Assembly: GCF_000013665.1 (NCBI RefSeq)
Contig: NC_007912.1
Span: forward strand, 3,279,501 to 3,343,500
Origin: Saccharophagus degradans 2-40
Lineage (GTDB): Bacteria; Pseudomonadota; Gammaproteobacteria; Pseudomonadales; Cellvibrionaceae
Length of the DNA: 64,000 bases
Direction: 5' to 3'
The position numbers and the translations under genes were made by a program. Below, piece by piece: positions 29,899 to 37,532 of the stretch (position 1 is the stretch's first letter; each line of letters starts with the position of its first letter). The notes beneath the pieces are model-generated. The model was not told the origin of the DNA, searched no databases, and saw only the letters and a program-made list of their open reading frames with translations.

Positions 29899-30039
29899 GC
29901 ACTAAGGTAAATTTAGGCCAAACAACGCACGCGTTATGTTTTATATCCACAATGCAAATAAAGCTAAGTAAATCAAATATTTATAAAGCTTAAATGGTTA
30001 AACATTGTTGCATAAATTTTTAACCGAAATAAGTCGCTA

Positions 30040-30071
30040 CCGTAACATTACTGTAACAATTCACTTATAAC
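30040..30071 (+). promoter_or_regulatory. Pho-box-like PhoB site and -10 element
   Basis: CCGTAACATTA followed by CTGTAACAATT gives two 11-base direct repeats of the CTGTNAY type that PhoB binds. TATAAC lies 8 bases further on, near the position of a -10 hexamer with the box replacing the -35. The site is about 35 bases before a PstS-type gene, which fits phosphate control. Spacing is a little short of the E. coli norm. Confidence 0.6.
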
Positions 30072-30102
30072 GTGTGCGCCTGCATTCACGAGGTAACCTT
30101 AC

Positions 30103-31551
30103 ATGCTATTAAAAACTTTCGTTTCTTTTTTATTCGCCGCATGTTTAACACTCACTGCAACCGGCGCGTACTCACAGGACGAAGGAATGGAAGCCTTCTC
30201 AAACCAAACAGCAGGAAAGCTCTTTACCATAAAAGGCTCTAACACCATTGGCGCCAAACTTGCGCCAGCTTGGGTAAAAAATTACCTAGAAGCAAAGGGC
30301 CTAACTAACGTTAGCATTAAAACCACCAACATAGAAAATGAATACCGCATAGAGGGCTATAACGGCGACTTACCCGTTTTTGTCGACATCCAAGCACATG
30401 GCTCTGGCACCGGCTACAGCGGCTTAGCAGACGGCACAGGCAATATAGCTATGTCTTCTCGCCCAATTAAAGAAAGCGAAGCAACATTACTGCAATCACT
30501 TGGCAATATGCGCGACTTTGCTGCCGAAAAGGTGGTGGCAATTGATGGGCTTGCGGTAATTGTTAATCGCTTCAACCCTGTTTCAAGCCTTACAGTCGAC
30601 CAAATTGCCAAAGTGTTTGCTGGTGAAATATCAAACTGGTCGCAACTGGGCGGCGGTGATATACCCATTCGAGTTTACGCTAGGGATGATAAATCGGGCA
30701 CCTGGGATACCTTTAAAAGCCTAGTGCTGGGTAAGAGCTACTCGCTTACTGCTTCAGCTGAACGCTTTGAATCAAACGATCAATTATCAGACCGTGTAAG
30801 CACTGCCCCAGGCGGCATTGGGTTTGTAGGGCTAGCGTCTGTCCGCCGAGCAAAGGCACTGGGTATTTCAGAAGACTCTACCGACCCGCTAAAGCCTGAG
30901 CCTTTATATGTTGCAACGGAAGATTACCCGTTAGCGCGCCGTTTATTTATGTATGTGTCACCTAAGCAAAATAACCCACTACTAAATGAATTTATCCACT
31001 TTGTACAAAGTACTAAAGGGCAAGAAATCGTAAACCAAATTGGCTTTATTTCGCAAAACCCGCTTAGCTTACAGTCTGAGCTATACGCAGATGCGCCGCA
31101 AACCTATAAAGTACTTACCGAAAATGCCATGCGCTTATCGGTTAACTTTCGCTTTAAAGATGGCAGCGCCGAACTCGACAATAAAGCAAAGCAAGATATT
31201 CTGCGCATTGTTCGCTATATGCAAATGCCGGAGAACGCCGATAAACGCATTCAACTTGTAGGCTTTGGCGATAGCAAAGAAACTGCAGCTCGGTCTACTG
31301 TACTTTCCAAATTGCGTGCAGTTGCGGTTAAGTCTGCCTTATACAGCTACGGCATTTCTAGCGAATCGGTTTTAGGCTTAGGGTCAGATCTACCCGTGGC
31401 TTCTAACGCGGGTAGCGCGCGATTAAAAAATCAACGTGTCGAAGTTTGGGTATTTGATTCACAGCTGCGCTCTATGATAACCAAAACGAAAAAAGACGCC
31501 TCCCGAGAGAAGCGCCAAGCGGCTACAATTGATTACGCAGGCTCTCATTAG
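30103..31551 (+). CDS. PstS-type phosphate-binding protein fused to an OmpA domain
   Basis: 482 residues. A signal peptide (about 1-24) leads into a PstS-like substrate-binding domain (about 38-330): FTIKGSNTIGAKLAPAWVK, HGSGTGYSGL, IAMSSRPIK and the DDKSGTWDTFK loop that contacts phosphate. From about 345 an OmpA C-terminal domain follows (VNFRFKDGSAELDNKAKQDI, VGFGDSKETA, NQRVEVWVFD), with the Asp and Arg that bind meso-diaminopimelate. The protein should be periplasmic and tied to peptidoglycan. No pstCAB genes adjoin it. Phosphate is the likely ligand given the Pho box. Confidence 0.9.
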   Translation: MLLKTFVSFLFAACLTLTATGAYSQDEGMEAFSNQTAGKLFTIKGSNTIGAKLAPAWVKNYLEAKGLTNVSIKTTNIENEYRIEGYNGDLPVFVDIQAHGSGTGYSGLADGTGNIAMSSRPIKESEATLLQSLGNMRDFAAEKVVAIDGLAVIVNRFNPVSSLTVDQIAKVFAGEISNWSQLGGGDIPIRVYARDDKSGTWDTFKSLVLGKSYSLTASAERFESNDQLSDRVSTAPGGIGFVGLASVRRAKALGISEDSTDPLKPEPLYVATEDYPLARRLFMYVSPKQNNPLLNEFIHFVQSTKGQEIVNQIGFISQNPLSLQSELYADAPQTYKVLTENAMRLSVNFRFKDGSAELDNKAKQDILRIVRYMQMPENADKRIQLVGFGDSKETAARSTVLSKLRAVAVKSALYSYGISSESVLGLGSDLPVASNAGSARLKNQRVEVWVFDSQLRSMITKTKKDASREKRQAATIDYAGSH

Positions 31552-31562
31552 AGTGTTTTAAC

Positions 31563-31590
31563 GGGCGGCTATTTAGCCGCCCTTTTTGTT
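31563..31590 (+). terminator. Rho-independent terminator after pstS-ompA fusion gene
   Basis: GGGCGGCT ATTT AGCCGCCC followed by TTTTTGTTTT; an 8-base GC-rich stem and T run 11 bases past the stop. Confidence 0.93.
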
Positions 31591-31654
31591 TTACAAATAG
31601 AAATCTACAAACCTCAATTCCTATCTGCAGCACACATCTAAAGCCAGCACCTAG

Positions 31655-32284
31655 TTACTTTTGCATTTCAAAGCGCACGCGCTTAACCATGCCTTCAAAC
31701 CTTACGGGTTTTCCATCTATCATTTTGGGTTGAAACTTCCATTTCGCGGCGGCACGGGTAGCGGCGCGGTTAAATATTGTTGAAGGCTCGTAACCCACTA
31801 CTTGAATATTTTCAGTGGCCCCGGAAGCGGCAACATCAAACTGCACATCGACATAACCTTCTATACCCCTTGCCGCGGCCGTTGATGGGTATTGCGCCCC
31901 AACCATTACGCGCGCTATTGGGTAGCTGTTATTAGTTGAGTTGGGGTTAAATGTTAATTCAAATGTTCCTGCCCCCGTGGTGGGAATAGTCACGTCCAAT
32001 CCATCATCCACTGGGCCTTCGTTAGGCAAGATAACTGGGGGCATTTCAACAGCTTCATTTAATTCGGGTTTAGATTTATCAAGTATCGTTTCAACTACCG
32101 GCTCCTCCCAGGTTACTTCGGGAATTATTAGCTCAGGCTTGTCTTTTGGGGCAACAAAGTTTGTTACCACTAATTTGTACATAAACATTACCAACACAGC
32201 AGTTGTAAACGCTGCGAGGGGTGCAACTAAAAGAATGCGTATTGAAGAACCGTCGTTTATTGGGGTAGTAAGTACTGTTGTCAT
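31655..32284 (-). CDS. TonB-like energy-transduction protein
   Basis: About 209 residues. One N-terminal membrane segment (LLVAPLAAFTTAVLVMFMY) is followed by a Pro/Glu-rich periplasmic span and a TonB C-terminal domain (ARVMVGAQYPSTAAARGIEG, AATRAAAKWKFQPKMIDG). ATG at 32284 is chosen since AGAGGA lies 8 bases before it; an ATG six codons earlier lacks a site. No exbB/exbD are near. It is 105 bases downstream of an M56 peptidase that itself ends in a TonB domain, so a shared regulatory role is as likely as receptor energising. Confidence 0.85.
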   Translation of the reverse strand: MTTVLTTPINDGSSIRILLVAPLAAFTTAVLVMFMYKLVVTNFVAPKDKPELIIPEVTWEEPVVETILDKSKPELNEAVEMPPVILPNEGPVDDGLDVTIPTTGAGTFELTFNPNSTNNSYPIARVMVGAQYPSTAAARGIEGYVDVQFDVAASGATENIQVVGYEPSTIFNRAATRAAAKWKFQPKMIDGKPVRFEGMVKRVRFEMQK

Positions 32285-32389
32285 AGCAAATCCTCTATTC
32301 ATTTTATTGTCGTCAACACAGGTGTGCGACGCTTCATCCTTGAGTTAACTTCCTGCTATGTAGCCCGCTAAATTCCAATCTGATTAATT

Positions 32390-33946
32390 TTACTGGTTGG
32401 AAGCTAGCGTAAATAAAAACGTTTCGTTGACGTTTTTTGTAATAATTGGATGGCCATTTACACGTATTGGCTGAAATTGCGACTGCTCCAACGCTTTTAG
32501 CACTGCCTTATCAAATATGCCGCGTGCGGTTGATTGCACAATTTTTACGTTAACAGCCTTACCCTTGGTATCTATATCAAACTGCACTGTAACTCTGCCT
32601 TCTACACCCCGCTCTAACGCGCGCGATGGGTAGCTGGGCGACACCAAATTTACGGGCAAAAAACCTTCTAACTTAACTTGTGGGCGCTGCTCTAACCCGT
32701 GCACTAACGCTTGTTCAAGCGCTGCAGGGTTTTGCGGAACATCTACACCACTGTTTGACGCTGTAAGAGCATCAGCACGGCTTGCCGTTATTCGCATTGT
32801 TTCGTTAGTACGATAAGTAGTTGGCACCGACGAAAAATGTGTTTGTAAATCGGTTAACGTTAATACCTTAGGTTGCTCCGCAGTAAAAATGGCAGACTTA
32901 CTCTTGCGCGACTTTTCACTGCTACCTGTCGGCAACCATACGGGAAAATATTCCACGGGTTGCACATACTGGCTACTCGCCTTAGGTAAGGCTTGCGCCA
33001 CCGACATAGGCAGCAGCAAGCCAACCCACACAATTAACAACCATAATTTTTCTTTAGTATTTATCGCGCTGCGCTGTTTAGCACCATCTAATACAGCGTT
33101 TATGCGTAAGTAAAGCTCGGACTTTTTCATAAAACCAAGGGTAGCTATAGACGCCTGGTTTTCGTGGGTAGCAAAATTCAACAAATCGTTGGCATACTCG
33201 GCGCGACAATGCAAAGCGTTAACCACCATATCGTCACATGCTAACTCTGCAAACCACTCGTGCTTTTTAGCTAGCCACCAAACAGGTGGTATAAACCAAA
33301 ACAAGCAGCACAATATATGCACACTCATTTTTACTGGCCAGTCTGCGCGCTTAATGTGCGCTAGCTCGTGGGCCAATACACGCTGCAGCACGCCTTCTTG
33401 CCACTGCTCACTTTTTGCTGGTAATAAAATTGTGGGGTTAACTACGCCCCACATTACTGGTGCGTTAATACCTTCACTTAGCTTTAGCTCTACCCGCCCA
33501 GTTATTTGCAGTGCGGCTTTACTTTGGTTTAAGCAGCTTAATATTTTTTTATTCGTACACTGGCTCGCATTGCGAGTAAGCCTGTGTATTTCGGCTATTC
33601 CGTTAAGCAGGTAGCTTATGCCCCACACAATACCCAACATAAATACAGCAACCGCGCTAACAAGTAAGTAAAACCCAATACTTTCCTGTTGAAATAAACT
33701 GGCAATATCGATTGTGCCTTGCTGCATCCATTCACTTGGTACTAGCGGTACACCTACACTGGGCAATAGGCCATAACTCACAACCACTAACATCGGCGAC
33801 AATACCCCAAGAAATACCAACCAATTATTTTTTGCTGCAGATCGCACGGGGTTAGATCGCAACAGATACACACACAACCCAATGGCGCATAAGGGCTTTA
33901 TGCACAACAAAGTAATTAGGTTGAAGGTATCTACGGTAAGTATCAT
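32390..33946 (-). CDS. BlaR1-type M56 membrane metallopeptidase fused to a TonB C-terminal domain
   Basis: 518 residues. Four or more membrane segments (about 10-30, 43-65, 92-115, 205-225, 300-320) surround the M56 peptidase with HELAH at 193-197 and the downstream AELACDDMV Glu. The part after the last membrane segment lacks the penicillin-binding sensor of BlaR1; instead it carries a TonB-like C-terminal domain (about 425-518, VSPSYPSRALERGVEGRV, FQPIRVNGHP). The start overlaps the stop of the BlaI-type repressor, as in bla/mec loci. By analogy it would cleave the repressor when its periplasmic part senses a signal; the signal is unknown. Confidence 0.88.
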   Translation of the reverse strand: MILTVDTFNLITLLCIKPLCAIGLCVYLLRSNPVRSAAKNNWLVFLGVLSPMLVVVSYGLLPSVGVPLVPSEWMQQGTIDIASLFQQESIGFYLLVSAVAVFMLGIVWGISYLLNGIAEIHRLTRNASQCTNKKILSCLNQSKAALQITGRVELKLSEGINAPVMWGVVNPTILLPAKSEQWQEGVLQRVLAHELAHIKRADWPVKMSVHILCCLFWFIPPVWWLAKKHEWFAELACDDMVVNALHCRAEYANDLLNFATHENQASIATLGFMKKSELYLRINAVLDGAKQRSAINTKEKLWLLIVWVGLLLPMSVAQALPKASSQYVQPVEYFPVWLPTGSSEKSRKSKSAIFTAEQPKVLTLTDLQTHFSSVPTTYRTNETMRITASRADALTASNSGVDVPQNPAALEQALVHGLEQRPQVKLEGFLPVNLVSPSYPSRALERGVEGRVTVQFDIDTKGKAVNVKIVQSTARGIFDKAVLKALEQSQFQPIRVNGHPIITKNVNETFLFTLASNQ

Positions 33947-34347
33947 TATTTTTTTCCGCTATTTTGTACGGCTTTAATGCGAGCTATTGTTCGTTCTAAC
34001 TCTTCTATTTCTCTTGTACTCAATTTATCCGCATCGGTTTCTAGCAGCGCGTTTACCGCTTTAACTCGCGAACCGCGAAAGAATGTTTTTATTAAACGTT
34101 GCAGTGCGGAAAGCTGCGCGTCTTCTTCTTTGCCCATTGGCGAGTAAATATATTTGCCGCCTTCGTTGTGAAACTGCACGAGTTTTTTATCTACCATACG
34201 CGCAAGCATTGCACGCACTGCGGAGTAGCTTGGTGGCTCGGGTAAGCGGTCTAACACATCCTGCGCAGAGGCTTGATTAAGCTCATACAAAATATCCACT
34301 ATTTGTCTTTCGCGTCGGCTTAGCTTACTTAATTCACTTGGCGGCAT
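33946..34347 (-). CDS. BlaI/MecI/CopY-family transcriptional repressor
   Basis: 133 residues. The N-terminal winged helix (LSRRERQIVDILYELNQASA, PSYSAVRAMLARMVDKKLVQ) is followed by a dimerisation domain, as in BlaI, MecI and CopY. In those families a membrane peptidase encoded next door triggers cleavage of the repressor. The end overlaps the M56 gene by one base, so the two are translated together. A large palindrome 62 bases upstream is its likely operator. Confidence 0.92.
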   Translation of the reverse strand: MPPSELSKLSRRERQIVDILYELNQASAQDVLDRLPEPPSYSAVRAMLARMVDKKLVQFHNEGGKYIYSPMGKEEDAQLSALQRLIKTFFRGSRVKAVNALLETDADKLSTREIEELERTIARIKAVQNSGKK

Positions 34348-34385
34348 AGCAATCTCGAGTATTTCGTTGTTGGCTGCTTTATAGC

Positions 34386-34446
34386 GCTTTAATTAAAGCT
34401 TTCTTGTTAGTGCTACTTTTTTAGCACCATGCTACAAAAGTAGCAC
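34386..34446. promoter_or_regulatory. Palindromic operator/promoter region of the BlaI-M56-TonB locus
   Basis: From 34410 to 34446 the arms GTGCTACTTTT and AAAAGTAGCAC flank a further internal inversion, so two neighbouring half-palindromes (TGCTACTTTTTTAGCA and TGCTACAAAAGTAGCA) make one 37-base dyad. A second perfect palindrome, GCTTTAATTAAAGC, spans 34386-34399, and TATAAA on the minus strand (34378-34383) could be the -10. TAC...GTA cores match BlaI/MecI/CopY operators. Confidence 0.7.
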
Positions 34447-34530
34447 CTACATATTTGGGAGGCAAGTATTTTTTTACAAAAAGGTTATTTAAGTGAAAGG
34501 GAAGAAGCGCAAAATGGTTACGCAAGACAC

Positions 34531-34558
34531 AAAAAAGCCGGCGTAAATAGCCGGCTTT
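34531..34558 (-). terminator. Terminator of the OmpA-type lipoprotein gene
   Basis: On the minus strand AAAGCCGGC TATTTAC GCCGGCTTTTTT: a 9-base stem rich in GC and a T run, about 80 bases past the gene stop. Confidence 0.9.
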
Positions 34559-34635
34559 AGGAGGAAACGTGGCAAATAGGAATCTATGTAGTTACTGACT
34601 AGCTAGCTACGAACCGATTAACCAAGCGGTAAATG

Positions 34636-35313
34636 TTATTCAATAGGCTCTAGCTTAAGTTCTACACGGCGGTTTTGCTCTCTGCCAGCTGCGCTATCGT
34701 TAGAGGCCACTGGGTAGCGGTAACCATAGCCCACAGAGTTAACACGACCTGCCGCAACACCTTTTTGCATTAGGTAGGCTTTTACGCTGCCTGCACGTTG
34801 CTCGCTTAGGGTTTGGTTGTAATCTGAGCTGCCGCGGTTATCGGTGTGACCCGACACTAAAATAGCGGTTTTATCATATTTCTTAAGCACAACCGCCACA
34901 GAATCTAATACTTCGTAGAATTGGCTGCGAATGCTGTACTGAGCAGTATCGAAAGTAATGTTGCCAGGCATTACCAAAAATAAGTTATTACCTTCGCGGC
35001 GCACCTGTACACCAGTGCCCTGCAATTGGTGACGAAGCTCTGCTTCTTGTTTGTCCATGTAGTAACCAACACCACCACCTATGGCCGCGCCTGCTACAGC
35101 ACCGGTAATAATTCCGCGGTCGCGATCTTTATCGCTTGATGTAGCAGCACCAATAATTGCGCCGGTTACCGCGCCAATACCTGCGCCTTTAGTCGCGTTA
35201 CTGGTTTTTTCTTCACCAGTGTAAGGATCGTAAGTCATACAGCCAGTAAGCAATACGCCAGCTACAGTGGCCACCGATGATATTTTGGTCAGGCTGTAAA
35301 GTAATTCCTTCAT
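34636..35313 (-). CDS. OmpA-family lipoprotein with glycine-zipper segment
   Basis: 225 residues. The lipobox LLTGC gives a lipid-anchored Cys near 25. Residues about 43-85 form a glycine zipper (GAGIGAVTGAIIGAAT and GAVAGAAIGGGVGYYMD), and the C-terminal half is an OmpA peptidoglycan-binding domain (SGHTDNRGSSDYNQTLSEQR, QNRRVEL). It resembles E. coli YiaD. It should tie the outer membrane to peptidoglycan. Only 54 bases separate it from the divergent LRR lipoprotein gene. Confidence 0.92.
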   Translation of the reverse strand: MKELLYSLTKISSVATVAGVLLTGCMTYDPYTGEEKTSNATKGAGIGAVTGAIIGAATSSDKDRDRGIITGAVAGAAIGGGVGYYMDKQEAELRHQLQGTGVQVRREGNNLFLVMPGNITFDTAQYSIRSQFYEVLDSVAVVLKKYDKTAILVSGHTDNRGSSDYNQTLSEQRAGSVKAYLMQKGVAAGRVNSVGYGYRYPVASNDSAAGREQNRRVELKLEPIE

Positions 35314-35367
35314 AGTTACCCCTAAGTTACACTTCGTGAAAGTACTGACCTCATGGAGATGAAGCCA

Positions 35368-35865
35368 ATGGTTAATAAAATTTTGTGCGCAGCAATTTTA
35401 GCTAATTTGCTAACAGGTTGCGCGAAATATTCTGTCGCCGTTAACGACAATACAGTTTACACCCCGCCGCCTATCTTTACCGCGTTTTCTACGCCAGATA
35501 GGAACCTACAGCGCTGTATTGACGCTACTATCAAGGAAAACCACTTAACCCAAGCTGAACAGCTAAAGCGCTTATTTTGCCCTAATAGTGAGATTAAGAA
35601 CCTGAACGGGATTGAAATTTTTAAAGGTATTGTCGTTTTGGATCTTTCGAATAATCAGATAGTGGATATTACACCAATTAAGGCCCTGCAAAATGTTAAA
35701 CAGGTTAACTTAGCGGGGAATGCGATTGAAACACTCGCGCCGCTAGCTAACAATAAGAAGCTTGAGCAGGTACTGGCAGCCAAAAACGCGAAACTTGAAT
35801 GCGATAGCACTGTACCGCTTAAACATATTAAAGAGTTATCCCTACCTGCACACTGCAATAACTAA
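35368..35865 (+). CDS. Small leucine-rich-repeat lipoprotein
   Basis: 165 residues from ATG 35368, chosen because GGAG lies 8 bases upstream; two ATGs just before it overlap that site. The signal MVNKILCAAILANLLTGC ends in a lipobox. The body holds about three to four internalin-type leucine-rich repeats (LNGIEIFKGIVVLDLSNNQI, ITPIKALQNVKQVNLAGNAI, LAPLANNKKLEQVLAAKN). A predicted Cys pair in the C-terminal cap may form a disulfide. Such proteins bind other proteins; no partner can be named. Confidence 0.78.
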   Translation: MVNKILCAAILANLLTGCAKYSVAVNDNTVYTPPPIFTAFSTPDRNLQRCIDATIKENHLTQAEQLKRLFCPNSEIKNLNGIEIFKGIVVLDLSNNQIVDITPIKALQNVKQVNLAGNAIETLAPLANNKKLEQVLAAKNAKLECDSTVPLKHIKELSLPAHCNN

Positions 35866-35904
35866 CTGCGAACACTCGCTTACGCGGCTTATTGAACCAT
35901 AAGA

Positions 35905-35932
35905 CTAACTAATGGGTTACGCCATTAGTTAG
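35905..35932 (+). terminator. Perfect AT-rich hairpin after the LRR lipoprotein gene
   Basis: CTAACTAATGG, loop GTTACG, CCATTAGTTAG: an 11-base perfect stem 40 bases past the LRR gene stop. It may end transcription, though the stem is AT-rich and the nearest T runs start about 15 bases downstream. Confidence 0.5.
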
Positions 35933-35940
35933 CTATCGAC

Positions 35941-36007
35941 TATTTAGCTATTTTTTTAGCTATTTTTTTAGCTATCTTTTTAGCTATCTAATAGCTACCT
36001 GTTAGCT
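35941..36007. repeat. Degenerate tandem repeat of a TTTTTAGCTA unit
   Basis: Five to six copies of a unit of about 10-14 bases ending in TTAGCTA/TAGCTA, with T runs of 3 to 7 between them. It lies just after the hairpin at 35905 and runs up to the stop codon of the convergent PilZ gene. No protein is encoded. Confidence 0.75.
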
Positions 36008-36274
36008 CCCTACGAACATTAACCCTAACACGTTGCGATAAGTGTGCATTACACGCATAGGTACCGGAGTTTCGTTTATTCGGCCCACCAGCTTTTTAAA
36101 TTTCACATCGACAATGGTGCCTACTGGGGGCACAGTGGGCAGGTTTTCCACCGTAACCTGTGCGCCACCGTCGGATACATCTTTAGCTGAGCCAATTATG
36201 TAGCCGAATGCAGGGTGGGATATTTCAACCCGTATACTGGTAGGCGTGCGTTCGTATTTTCTGCGCTCCTCCAC
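36002..36274 (-). CDS. Single-domain PilZ protein (probable c-di-GMP receptor)
   Basis: 90 residues, essentially one PilZ domain. ERRKYERTP fits the RxxxR motif and DVSDGGAQV the D/NxSxxG motif that together bind cyclic di-GMP. No other domain is attached, so it probably acts by binding a partner. It has its own long upstream region (36275-36717). Linked process unknown; in such bacteria motility, exopolysaccharide and adhesion are the usual targets. Confidence 0.88.
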   Translation of the reverse strand: MEERRKYERTPTSIRVEISHPAFGYIIGSAKDVSDGGAQVTVENLPTVPPVGTIVDVKFKKLVGRINETPVPMRVMHTYRNVLGLMFVGS

Positions 36275-36717
36275 TCATTTATCTCCTTTTGGTAGACCGC
36301 TCACGCGGATTATTACGTTGAATCTCCTTTGAGTATAAACCACCAGTGCGAAATTACACGAAAGGTGCGCCAATTAACATTTGTACAGGTTTTGAACAAT
36401 TTAGTTACCCACAGTATCTGTGGATAACTCTGTGAAGATATTCTTTACAGATTGATGAAAGTAACGGTTTCTCTACCTATCCAGCATTTTGCTGGGAATT
36501 TAAACAAATTTAATTTTTCCTTTAATATCAACAACTTAGAATATAAAGTCTAACAAAAATGCAAATTGTGCAATTTTTGACGGTATCGTGTGAAGATTGG
36601 TTACACAGTGTGGAAAACATTCAGCGAGGGGGCTTTGTCAAGAGAAGATTATTGAAAGTAGACACTTACTTGAAGTAACAAAAAGCGACCACACTGGCGC
36701 CAAACACATCAAAACAG
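36275..36717. other. AT-rich intergenic region upstream of the PilZ gene
   Basis: 443 bases with no ORF of coding character. It contains the probable PilZ promoter and the 3' flank of the MBL-hydrolase gene. The most distinct signal is an inverted pair of DnaA-box-like nonamers at 36405-36427. Several short A/T tracts and one weak dyad (TTAGA ... TCTAA near 36536-36558) are present. A small RNA cannot be excluded but no structure supports one. Confidence 0.5.
36405..36427. promoter_or_regulatory. Inverted pair of DnaA-box-like nonamers
   Basis: TTACCCACA on the plus strand and TTATCCACA (perfect consensus) on the minus strand, facing each other across 5 bases. One perfect and one single-mismatch DnaA box this close suggests a DnaA titration or regulatory site, though one dyad is not an origin. 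Confidence 0.45.
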
Positions 36718-37494
36718 TTACTTTTTAGGCGATATTGCCAGCCAATCAAACCCTTCATCTTGGCAGGCGTAATGAATGCGGTTTAACACGGGTTCGGGAA
36801 GAATGTTATCAATAGATTTGGCAGCCAACTCAACAGTATTATTTTTTTGACTGATATGACCTACAACTAAATGCTGCAGATTGAGCAAAGGTAACTGGCT
36901 AAGTAAGTTAGCCGTTTGCTGATTATTAAGGTGACCCCAATTACTCGCTACACGTTGGCGCAGTGAATAAGGGTAAGGCCCGCGCGCGAGCATATCCAAA
37001 TCGTGGTTTGCCTCAACCAGTAGTGCATCGCAAGTTAAATAAGCCTCCACGACGTGCGGCGTTATATAACCCAAATCAGTTAGCACGCCCAATACGCCAT
37101 AATCTGGCGAGGTGATGGTGTATTGCGCAGGCTCTCGCGCATCGTGCGGCACGGCTACAGGGGTAACCGTTAAGTGGGCAATGCTAAAGGGTTGATAATT
37201 TTCGATTAAGTGCAGAGAGGGTATGTTGCCGTATTCGCGTGCTAAAAATGTACCACGCGTCATATACACCGGCATTTTGTATTTACGGGCAAGAGGCGCC
37301 ACACCTTTAATATGGTCGGAGTGCTCGTGGGTGACCACAATAGCCGAGATATCTTTGGCTTCTAGACCCAGGCGTGCCAATCGCCGCTCGGTATCTTTAA
37401 TACCAAAACCGCAGTCCACCAGTAGCACAACATCGCCGCAGGCTATAACAGTGGCGTTACCAGAACTACCACTGCCTAGGGACGCAAACTTCAA
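36718..37494 (-). CDS. MBL-fold metallo-hydrolase, YycJ/WalJ-like
   Basis: 258 residues. KFASLGSGSSGNATVI opens the family and THEHSDHIKGV is the HxHxDH zinc motif; VLTDLG and EANHDLDML hold further metal ligands. The group includes predicted nucleases/phosphodiesterases linked to cell wall and DNA metabolism; the substrate is not known. The gene follows bamC by 38 bases, as in Pseudomonas, where purC comes next; purC is absent here. Confidence 0.88.
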   Translation of the reverse strand: MKFASLGSGSSGNATVIACGDVVLLVDCGFGIKDTERRLARLGLEAKDISAIVVTHEHSDHIKGVAPLARKYKMPVYMTRGTFLAREYGNIPSLHLIENYQPFSIAHLTVTPVAVPHDAREPAQYTITSPDYGVLGVLTDLGYITPHVVEAYLTCDALLVEANHDLDMLARGPYPYSLRQRVASNWGHLNNQQTANLLSQLPLLNLQHLVVGHISQKNNTVELAAKSIDNILPEPVLNRIHYACQDEGFDWLAISPKK

Positions 37495-37532
37495 AATTGA
37501 TACCTCGTTGCCTTTACATTGCTTACCAGCAA

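Noticed and set aside
35941-36007. CRISPR array
   Set aside because: Units are about 10-14 bases, degenerate and without spacers.
36275-36717. Replication origin
   Set aside because: Only one DnaA-box pair and no cluster of boxes, no dnaA/dnaN/gidA genes nearby.
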